DNA of 15,482 nucleotides, from contig JASAOO010002971.1 in assembly GCA_030849075.1 (NCBI GenBank), forward strand, positions 1 through 15,482. The letters are read 5' to 3'. Positions within the stretch are counted from its first letter, which is position 1, and the number at the start of each line of letters is the position of its first letter. Positions 9,228 through 15,482 of this stretch are shown piece by piece. The translations under genes were made by a program, and so were the position numbers. The notes under the pieces were generated by a model that was not told where the DNA came from, made no database searches, and worked only from the letters and a program-made list of their open reading frames with translations. The stretch comes from Zelonia costaricensis. Taxonomy: Eukaryota; Euglenozoa; Kinetoplastea; Trypanosomatida; Trypanosomatidae.

Positions 9228-9260
9228 GCTCTTCGTCCTTTTTGTTCTTCTCTTTCCTAG
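9228..9260 (+). promoter_or_regulatory. Strong candidate trans-splice acceptor for the kinase gene
   Basis: A long pyrimidine tract with only a few G interruptions ends in TCTTTCCTAG, with the AG at 9259-9260. Use of this site gives a leader of about 303 nt without any ATG, so the kinase ATG at 9564 would be the first start codon. Other tract-plus-AG sites upstream could give much longer leaders. Confidence 0.5.
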
Positions 9261-9563
9261 ACGCGCGTTTTCCTGGTTGGTGGAAGCCTTGTGGTCTTTC
9301 CCCCGCGTCCATCGGGCGTGTTTGCGCAAGGCGTTCACTCCGACGAGATTGCCCTCTCCCCCACACACACGCACGCGCTGCTTCCTCGTCACTTCCTCTC
9401 CTGGACTCATCAGGAAGGCGACAAAAGAGGAACCGGTCAGCCCCTCATTCCATCCTTCCCTCTTCCCCCGCGCTGACCGCCGCTCCGTCAGCTATCTCTC
9501 TTTCCTCGTCTTGACCCACTCCTGCCCACGGTCACGCGTGCACGGCAGGCCGGCACGTCTTGT

Positions 9564-12500
9564 ATGAGCCTCTCCCCCGCGGCAGTGTACTCGCCTGCCC
9601 TCCTCGATACCACCCCGGCGGATGACCACTACGAGTGCCCACAGTGCCGCCGCCACTGCAAGAGTCGCACGTGGCTTCTGAAGCACCTCGAGTCCTGCTC
9701 GCGGGCCAACAATTCCCCGAGCACGCACGGGATCATGACATCGGGCGAGGGCAGCGCCGGCCCGTCGACTACAGCCGTCCCTTCGGCGATGCCGTCGCAC
9801 CTGCAGCACGCCCCCCGCCACCAGCGCCACTTCTCCCGTGGCTCCGGCACGGAAGAGGTTATGCCAAACCTGCTCGAGTCCGTCGCCTCGTCGCGGTCCT
9901 CCTCGGACACCTCCTTCTCCCGTGGGCGCAGCCGCAAACCGTCGCACCTCCGGCACACCGCCGTCGGCGGCGGGCGAGACCTGTCGGCCGGCGACTCCAT
10001 CGCCGCCGCCGGCAGCCTCAACACCGCCGCCTTCTCGCGCAACTGCGCCGTCGGCCACAGCGGCCACCGCGACCCGCGGGCTGAGTCGATGCACACGACC
10101 CCGACAGCCACGTCGCGGGCGTCGGCGTACGGCCTCATCGATGACGCCCCCGCTGTCGCCCCCAACGGCACCTCGCGGCCCACAAGCCCGTCGCTGGGCA
10201 GCTCCTCGCACGTCGCCAGTCCGCGCGGTGTGCGGGTCGCGCTGGGCAGCGGCGGCGGTGAGAGCGGCCCTACCTCCGCGCTCATCGGGTCCAGCCGCGC
10301 CATGGCGTCACCTCCGTCGGGCACGGCGTTCCTTCCAGCAGGGCAGCCGCGCGAGGAGTCACTGTCAGCGCTCCGCCCGCCCGCCCGCCAGGGCAGCCTG
10401 CGCCTGCAGTCGGACTGCACGTGGACGCAGTTCAGCCCGAGCAGCTCCGAGGACGACGGCGAGCAGGACGGCTCCTTCTTCGGCCACCTGAGTCGCCACT
10501 CCTCGCGCAGCCTCGGCCGGCCGCGTGGCAGCGGCAGCGCCGCCGCCGCCGGCACCCGCGACGCGGGCAGCATGTACATGTCTGGCGCCAGCGGCGGCGG
10601 CAGCTTCCGGCAGGCGCGGTCACCGGCCCGCGCCGACCGCTCCCCTGACACGTGGCTGCACGAGCAACAGTACAGCGGGGGCAGCCACCGCAACGGCAGC
10701 TGCTCCCCCGCCGCTGCCGCCGGCGACGCGGTGGGTCGACCGTCCGTGCCCGGCGCCTTCCAGGTCACCAGCCTCCCGCGCGAGGGCGAGCGGCAGGCGT
10801 CGCGGCTCTTCGCCGGCTCGATGGCGGACTTCTCCCCACTCGACCGCAACCCCAGCGGGGCGGCGGACGGCGTGCTGAGCGTCGGGAGCGGGCGCCAGCA
10901 CCGCTCAACCCGTGAAAGCGCGTCGCCGACGAGCCTGAGCCGCATGTCCTCCTCCGCCTCGCCGATGTTCGCGCAGGCGATGGCAAGCCCGGGCACGCTC
11001 AACATCAGCGTCCCGCCCATTCCAGTGACCAGCGGGAACAGCCTGAGTCGCCTGAGCGGCCTGAACGCGAGCATGAGCGTCACCGGCGGCACCCGTACGC
11101 CGCGTCACGGCGATCGCAGCGGGGTCGGCACCCCACGCGCCATCTCCTTCCAGCGCGGCCGCGCCGTCGGCTCCGGCGGCTTCGGCACCGTCTACCAGGC
11201 GATTCTCTCCGACGGCTCCCTCGCCGCCGTCAAGGAGCTGAAGCTCGAGAACACGAACTTCAAGGCAATTGACCGCGAGGTGCGTGCCATGAGCGGCATT
11301 CCGCCGCACCCGAACTGCGTTCGCTACCTCGGCTCCCGCTACAGCGCGCACCACTACTACATCATCATGGAGTACATCAGCGGCGGCAGCATCAACTCCC
11401 TGCGCAAGTCGGTTGGGCGCTTCCGCGAGTCGGTCTTTCAGCGGTACGCGTACATGGTGCTGCTCGGCCTTTCGCACCTGCACACGCACGGGATTGTGCA
11501 CCGCGACATCAAGGGCGCCAACGTACTGCTCGATGAGAGCGGGTGCGCGAAGATCGTGGACTTCGGCTGCAGCCGCGACCTCAACCAGGCCACGACGACG
11601 CTGAGCGGGGGTGGGACGCCGCTGTGGATGGCGCCGGAGGTGTGCCGCGGCGAGCCGACGACGGAGAAGTCTGACGTGTGGGCCTACGGCTGCCTCTGCC
11701 TCGAGATGACGAACGACACTGGCGTGCCGTGGAACTTCCCGCCCGGCATGACGCTGCAAGGCGTCGTGTACGCGCTGGCCTGCGCCAAGTCGTCGCCGCC
11801 GATTCCGACCAACCTCTCGCCCGAGGCGCAGGACTTCCTGCAGCGCTGCCTGCACGTCGACCCCGAGGAGCGAGCCACCGTGGCGGAGCTGCTGCAGCAC
11901 CCCTTCTTCGACGTCGACCTCATGGAGGACTCGGAGGAGGAGATGCTCTCCTCGTGCGGTCCCAGCGCGCGGCAGTCCGCCGTGAAGCGGGCAATACAGG
12001 AGGTCAACGGCGGCTTCCTCGACGCCGCGGCCGACGCGAGCAGCCCGCGGGAGCGCGGCGGCTTCGTAGCGGAGGAGAGCAACGGGGCGCGCCACAGCCC
12101 TCTCACGCAGGGGCTCGCAGCCGCGTCGCTTACGCCGCGGGAGATGCGGAGCGGCGGGGCGGGCAACCTGCTTGACACCGAGGGCGGCGTTGTGTCGCGG
12201 TCCACCGAGTCGCACTCGAAGAGCCCGTCTGGCCCTCAGCTCGACCACTACACCCGCAGCGTCAACATGGGCTTCAGCCTGCAGGCGGTTGACGAGGACG
12301 ACGACGACGCGGCGGCGAAGCCGGGCTCGGTGCCCAGCGGCACCTCCGCCGCGGGGGCCCCACCGGCGATCCGCGAGACGGCTGTCCCGGCCCACCGCCG
12401 CAACGCGTCCGTCAGCTACGGCACCGTCGCCGAGGGGGCCCTGGACGAGGACGAGTACACGCAGATGATCACTGAGATAATCACACAGGCGCGCGAGGCC

Positions 12501-14066
12501 TACACAGACGAGGAGCGCCGCATGACGGAGCGGCGGCGGCGTCGCAACGTCATGTATTCGAGCAGCGACGACGACACCTCGGTCACGGCTACCGTGAGCA
12601 GCGGCAGCTACGTCAGCAACGGCGGCGGCAGCTCGGCTGAGGCACCGGAGGGAAGCCAACACGGCGAGGCCGAGAGCGACACGAGCACCATGAGCAGCAG
12701 CGACGCCGACGAGGGCGGGCGCAGCCGCGTCGCCGGCGGGCCACGCCGGCACTCCCTCGGTGTCACGTGGCGCGGCCAGCAGGCGATCGCGACGGCGGCC
12801 TCGAGCGGGTGCACGACGCCGTCGAAGCTGGGCGTACGCACGGCGGAGTCGCGAATTCCTGCGGGCCACGTGACGCCCAAGTCGCAGGGTCCGTCCGCCG
12901 GCTCCGACGCACGCGGCAGCACACCACCGGTGTCGTCTGTGATGCACGGCGCGCACACAGACCCGACCAGCACGTCGCTGTCCATCTACACGCCGAGCCC
13001 AGCGTCGAGCGTGACGGGGCTGGTGGCGCAGCGCTCCCCCCACGGCACCCTTCTCGTGCCCGCACTCGCCGCCTCCTACCCACCACGACTGCAGCCGCCG
13101 CCGACGCAGCAGCAGCAGCAGCAGCAGCAGCAGCCAACGGCGCACCCGCAGCCTGCCCGCCAAGGTCACATGGCGCCGTTCACGTGCCCACGCGCCGGGG
13201 GGCGCGGCGAGTTGGCGCGGGACACGGTGCCCGGCCGCGGCAACATCACCTTTAGACGCTCCCCTTCCGACGGCATCGTCGCGTTCCCCGCAGGCGGTGG
13301 CGTGGCGCTCTCACCCAGCGAGCCGCGCGGTCCAGCAGGCCCCACCGCCCCGCGCCAGCCCACGACGGGCGCCGTCTCCGCTTTCGCCACCCCTTCCACC
13401 TCGCCACCCACCCGCACTACAAACTCAGGCACCCCACCCGCGCTCGCTGCGCCGCCGTCCGCCTCGGCCCACCGCAGCCTCTACAACGGCAATATGCTAA
13501 GCGACCGCAGCAGCTCGCACACGCCACCGCAGACGGTCCCGCTCGCCGTGGGCGGGCCGCACCGCCGCACCTCGCCGCAGGCCACCTCGCCGGCCTCTGC
13601 GAGCCCCGCCTCCTCCGTAGCACACGCTGACTTCGCCGGCAGCCCCATCGAGTGGTACACCGGCGGCTCGGGCCGGCTTGAGGCGGGCACCGCGTCGTGG
13701 CGGACGGGGGCGGCCAGCGCACAGCCAAAGGAGCTGTCCATGGCGCAGCGCGAGATGCAGGAGATGCTGGACTGGGGCACGAGCAGCGACCGCCGCCACA
13801 CGCTCTCCTCCTCCTCCCTCGACGAAACACGGCGCGACGCGAAATCGGCAGCGGCGGCAAACGGGCGCACGCGCCACCACCGCCACAGCCGCAGCCACGA
13901 CGAGGACCTTGACTCGAGCCTCACCACCGCCACGGAGACGACGTCGCGGCGTGACTCGGCAGGGGTCTTCGCCACGGAGGAGGTGGCTGCCAACGTGCAC
14001 TCGCCCCCGGCGCCGAAGCGCAAGCACAGCGGACTTAACATATTCCGCAGCCGCAAGAGCAAGTAA
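9564..14066 (+). CDS. STE11/MAPKKK-like protein kinase with N-terminal C2HC zinc finger
   Basis: This 1500-residue protein is predicted to be an active Ser/Thr kinase. Near the N-terminus is a C2HC finger: C25-x2-C28-x12-H41-x3-C45. A Ser/Gly/Arg-rich disordered region runs to about 525. The kinase domain spans about 527-782, with glycine loop GSGGFGTV (536-543), ATP-anchoring K557, helix-C E572, catalytic HRDIKGAN (646-653, D648), DFG (666-668), GTPLWMAPE (684-692) and R770 near the domain end. All key residues are present. HRDIKGAN and the WMAPE segment point to the STE/MEKK group; the exact pathway is unknown. After it come an acidic stretch (DSEEEM), a helical block at 960-995 ending in five Arg, a polyGln run, a short helix at about 1392-1404 (SMAQREMQEMLDW) and a basic C-terminus (PKRKHS...RSRKSK) that could be a nuclear or membrane-binding signal. 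ATG 9564 is the first ATG for over 1.2 kb. Codon use is strongly GC-ending. Confidence 0.97.
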   Translation: MSLSPAAVYSPALLDTTPADDHYECPQCRRHCKSRTWLLKHLESCSRANNSPSTHGIMTSGEGSAGPSTTAVPSAMPSHLQHAPRHQRHFSRGSGTEEVMPNLLESVASSRSSSDTSFSRGRSRKPSHLRHTAVGGGRDLSAGDSIAAAGSLNTAAFSRNCAVGHSGHRDPRAESMHTTPTATSRASAYGLIDDAPAVAPNGTSRPTSPSLGSSSHVASPRGVRVALGSGGGESGPTSALIGSSRAMASPPSGTAFLPAGQPREESLSALRPPARQGSLRLQSDCTWTQFSPSSSEDDGEQDGSFFGHLSRHSSRSLGRPRGSGSAAAAGTRDAGSMYMSGASGGGSFRQARSPARADRSPDTWLHEQQYSGGSHRNGSCSPAAAAGDAVGRPSVPGAFQVTSLPREGERQASRLFAGSMADFSPLDRNPSGAADGVLSVGSGRQHRSTRESASPTSLSRMSSSASPMFAQAMASPGTLNISVPPIPVTSGNSLSRLSGLNASMSVTGGTRTPRHGDRSGVGTPRAISFQRGRAVGSGGFGTVYQAILSDGSLAAVKELKLENTNFKAIDREVRAMSGIPPHPNCVRYLGSRYSAHHYYIIMEYISGGSINSLRKSVGRFRESVFQRYAYMVLLGLSHLHTHGIVHRDIKGANVLLDESGCAKIVDFGCSRDLNQATTTLSGGGTPLWMAPEVCRGEPTTEKSDVWAYGCLCLEMTNDTGVPWNFPPGMTLQGVVYALACAKSSPPIPTNLSPEAQDFLQRCLHVDPEERATVAELLQHPFFDVDLMEDSEEEMLSSCGPSARQSAVKRAIQEVNGGFLDAAADASSPRERGGFVAEESNGARHSPLTQGLAAASLTPREMRSGGAGNLLDTEGGVVSRSTESHSKSPSGPQLDHYTRSVNMGFSLQAVDEDDDDAAAKPGSVPSGTSAAGAPPAIRETAVPAHRRNASVSYGTVAEGALDEDEYTQMITEIITQAREAYTDEERRMTERRRRRNVMYSSSDDDTSVTATVSSGSYVSNGGGSSAEAPEGSQHGEAESDTSTMSSSDADEGGRSRVAGGPRRHSLGVTWRGQQAIATAASSGCTTPSKLGVRTAESRIPAGHVTPKSQGPSAGSDARGSTPPVSSVMHGAHTDPTSTSLSIYTPSPASSVTGLVAQRSPHGTLLVPALAASYPPRLQPPPTQQQQQQQQQPTAHPQPARQGHMAPFTCPRAGGRGELARDTVPGRGNITFRRSPSDGIVAFPAGGGVALSPSEPRGPAGPTAPRQPTTGAVSAFATPSTSPPTRTTNSGTPPALAAPPSASAHRSLYNGNMLSDRSSSHTPPQTVPLAVGGPHRRTSPQATSPASASPASSVAHADFAGSPIEWYTGGSGRLEAGTASWRTGAASAQPKELSMAQREMQEMLDWGTSSDRRHTLSSSSLDETRRDAKSAAAANGRTRHHRHSRSHDEDLDSSLTTATETTSRRDSAGVFATEEVAANVHSPPAPKRKHSGLNIFRSRKSK
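13107..13133 (+). repeat. (CAG)9 coding polyglutamine run
   Basis: Nine consecutive CAG codons encode Gln from residue 1182 of the kinase protein, inside its disordered C-terminal half. Pure CAG runs are prone to length change, so this is a likely site of strain variation. Confidence 0.95.
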
Positions 14067-14830
14067 GGCAACATCCAGCGAGGGCGGCGGGGGGGGGGGG
14101 AGAGGTGGGGATGTTGAGCTCCCGCGGTGGACAGCGAGGCGGCAGCGCACCGGCGGCCTTTCCTCACTGAGCAGCGGGCGATGAAAGAAAAGAAGAAAAG
14201 GTGCGGTCTCTCTGTTGGTGAAACCATCGGTGCCTGCCGCGCGCCTCCTGGCGCTCGCCCAGCGCATCGCCGCTCTGCGGAGTTGCAGTCCACCTCTCCT
14301 TTGCTCAGCAGCTGCGTGCGACGTCGACCCTCGCCCGCTCGCGTCCTTTTTCTTTCTAGCAAAGGCGCAGTCTCGCGGGCTCGTCGAGGTATGTGGCCTC
14401 CACCATCGCCCCATTCTCTTTCTGTGTGTGTTGGAGTGTCGTTGTTGTTGGACGGGCCCGTTCGTGTCTATCTCCGCCTGCCACGTGACTCGTGACAGAC
14501 ACAGGCTGTTATTGCTCTTTTTCTCTTTTCTAGATTGTCAGCACGGCTGCCACAGGCTTTTCCTTCTCTGACTCTTCCTCTGTGCATGCGTTTTCTTCTT
14601 TCTTTGTGTGTGTGTGTGGCTCCCGTTGTACCAATCTTGGCGTTTCCGTTGTTGCTCTCCTCCTCCGCGCGCCCCCCCTCCCTTTCGTCGTGTAAGGCCC
14701 CCCCCNGACCCTTCCCTTCCTCCTCCGTTGCCCCCTCTCCGCCCTCTCATCTCTGCAGCTCCGCTTTTCAGCGTCTCCCCACCTCCGGTGTCTCCAGCAC
14801 GCACAAAAGGCCACAACAGCAGCGCGAACG
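14067..14830. other. Spacer after the kinase gene, including one ambiguous base
   Basis: No gene is visible. A G12 run at 14089-14100 lies 22 nt after the stop and is followed by more G-rich sequence to 14110; this can form a G-quadruplex candidate. Then come mixed DNA, a (TG)n run at 14605-14618, and a C/T-rich stretch with an unresolved N at 14706 after a C run, which marks uncertain length. A very good acceptor-like tract ends in TCTCTGCAG (AG 14757-14758), but no convincing gene follows within range. Confidence 0.6.
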
Positions 14831-15135
14831 CAGGACTTAACATGCGCAGCATTGCCGCCTACCCGTTATGGATGGGGTTCGATGTTTCTCGGCACGCTGC
14901 GTCTGCCCTGGCGGTGCACTCGCAGGAGTCAGCCACCCGCCCGCCTCTTAGCGCAGCTGAGAAGCCACGGCGAAACGCGCGAGGCGCGCTGGATCGCGAC
15001 AGGGTGCGGTGCAGACCGTCGAAGAGCTGCGCTGCATTGGGTCAAACCTGGCGTGCTTCAGGCCAGCGTGTGGTGGCTACAGATCCATGGTGCTCGAGAA
15101 TGGTGGCCCTTTGCCGCGTGCCGAGAATTCGCTGA
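14831..15135 (+). mobile_element. Possible degenerate SIDER-type retroposon
   Basis: This block differs from its surroundings: it is complex, base-balanced sequence without the pyrimidine tracts and simple repeats that fill the other spacers, yet it lies between a kinase stop and a ribosomal gene where a 3' UTR is expected. Leishmania 3' UTRs often carry SIDER elements, short degenerate relatives of ingi/L1Tc retroposons. Phrases here, such as the CCCTGGCGGTGCACTCGC stretch near 14908, seem familiar to me as SIDER sequence, but that is memory and not a comparison. Boundaries are uncertain and I see no target-site duplication. A 98-codon frame (ATG 14842 to TGA 15135) crosses it and is probably incidental, though a small gene is the alternative. 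Confidence 0.35.
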
Positions 15136-15424
15136 CGTTTTGCTTCTAAACGCAAACGCGAACCCACGGACACCGCCTCCACGCTGCAGCGTTCGTTTGC
15201 CGATGACCTTCTCCCAGTCCTTCTCCACCTCCTCCCCTTCTTCGTCCTGTTGCTTTGGTGCTCCTCGACTTGGTTTGCTGCTGTGCAACTACGCACTCAC
15301 GCATACACACTCACACGTCACACGGTGCGCCCCATTACTCGCACCACTTTTCTTATACTCTCGCTTCCAAACTCCATTGTCTTCGAATCGCTGCTTGCTC
15401 TCTCAGCTCGTTTGTGACGTAACG
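15136..15424 (+). other. Upstream region of ribosomal protein P0
   Basis: This stretch holds mixed sequence passing into pyrimidine-rich DNA with CAC-rich patches (15300-15320). The last ATG before the P0 start is at 15202, so about 220 nt before P0 are ATG-free. No other gene is visible. Confidence 0.6.
15377..15406 (+). promoter_or_regulatory. Trans-splice acceptor for P0
   Basis: A pyrimidine-rich stretch ends in TGCTCTCTCAG, with the AG at 15405-15406. The resulting leader would be only 18 nt, which fits the short leaders usual for abundant ribosomal-protein mRNAs. Confidence 0.65.
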
Positions 15425-15482
15425 ATGCCGTCTATCACCCCCGCCAAGCGCGAGTACGAGGAGCACCTCGTCGACTGCCTGA
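15425..15482 (+). CDS. P0: 60S acidic ribosomal protein P0, 5' end only
   Basis: Nineteen codons are present before the window ends: MPSITPAKREYEEHLVDCL. This closely matches what I remember of the Leishmania P0 N-terminus, differing at about two positions (Pro at 6, His at 14). P0 (uL10 family) forms the base of the ribosomal stalk on the large subunit, binds the GTPase-associated centre of the large rRNA and anchors P1/P2 dimers; in Leishmania it is also a known antigen. The full protein is about 320 residues, so about 94 percent lies outside the window. ATG 15425 is the first ATG after the acceptor at 15406. The identification rests on a short stretch and memory, so moderate caution applies. 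Confidence 0.75.
   Translation, partial: MPSITPAKREYEEHLVDCL

Larger units (their letters stand above)
6121..9563 (+). other. 3.4 kb ATG-depleted pyrimidine-rich region before the kinase gene
   Basis: No protein-coding gene is visible. The + strand is strongly pyrimidine-rich with T and CT tracts, several CA runs, and very low A content, especially from about 7150. Only two ATGs occur, at 7201 and 8335, while TGA and GAT, which have the same base composition, occur about 25 and 24 times in the same span by my count. Many acceptor-like tract-plus-AG sites occur, for example AG 7647-7648 and AG 9259-9260. I read this as the spacer plus a long or alternatively spliced 5' leader of the kinase mRNA. 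The counts are seen; the leader is inferred. Confidence 0.5.

Noticed and set aside
10905..13169. Long antisense frame (754 codons) opposite the kinase gene
   Set aside because: It is a shadow of the GC-rich third positions of the + strand gene. It consists of Arg/Ala/Val/His-rich low-complexity sequence with no motif, while the + strand holds an intact kinase.
14842..15135. 98-codon frame before P0
   Set aside because: It coincides with the possible SIDER-like block, shows mixed codon use and no motif. I keep it only as an alternative reading.

Overview
The window looks like trypanosomatid nuclear DNA, most likely Leishmania or a close Leishmaniinae relative. Four intron-less genes lie on the same (+) strand. 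Coding parts are very rich in G or C at the third codon position. Spacers are long and full of pyrimidine tracts, CA/GT runs and poly-T, and every start codon has a pyrimidine tract plus AG dinucleotide (trans-splice acceptor type) upstream. The 19 visible codons at the right edge read as the start of the Leishmania-type 60S acidic ribosomal protein P0. The arrangement suits a stretch of one directional, polycistronically transcribed cluster. From memory only, P0 of Leishmania major lies on chromosome 27; I could not verify synteny.

Layout: 1-802 is an ATG-free pyrimidine-rich leader. 803-1699 encodes a 298-residue protein with a helical middle and a Pro/Ala/Ser/Tyr-rich tail. 1700-2789 is spacer with a splice acceptor at its right end. 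2790-4880 encodes a 696-residue protein with a long charged helix and a strikingly similar Pro/Ala/Tyr-rich tail. 4881-9563 is an unusually long 4.7 kb spacer: a purine-rich tract right after the stop, a doubtful small ORF at 5552-6070, then 3.4 kb almost without ATG leading to the next gene. 9564-14066 encodes a 1500-residue protein kinase of STE11/MAPKKK type with an N-terminal C2HC zinc-finger motif and large disordered flanks. 14067-15424 is spacer with a G run, one ambiguous base and a block that may be a degenerate SIDER-type retroposon. 15425 to the end is the start of P0.

Nothing indicates that the four genes share a pathway; trypanosomatid clusters usually mix functions. Two links are worth noting: the two left-hand genes share an unusual tail composition, and the three complete genes share a pattern in which the sequence just after the stop is purine-rich while the sequence before the start is pyrimidine-rich and free of ATG. 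The strongest non-gene signal is the ATG-depleted 3.4 kb before the kinase, which suggests an extremely long or multiply spliced 5' leader carrying two tiny upstream ORFs.
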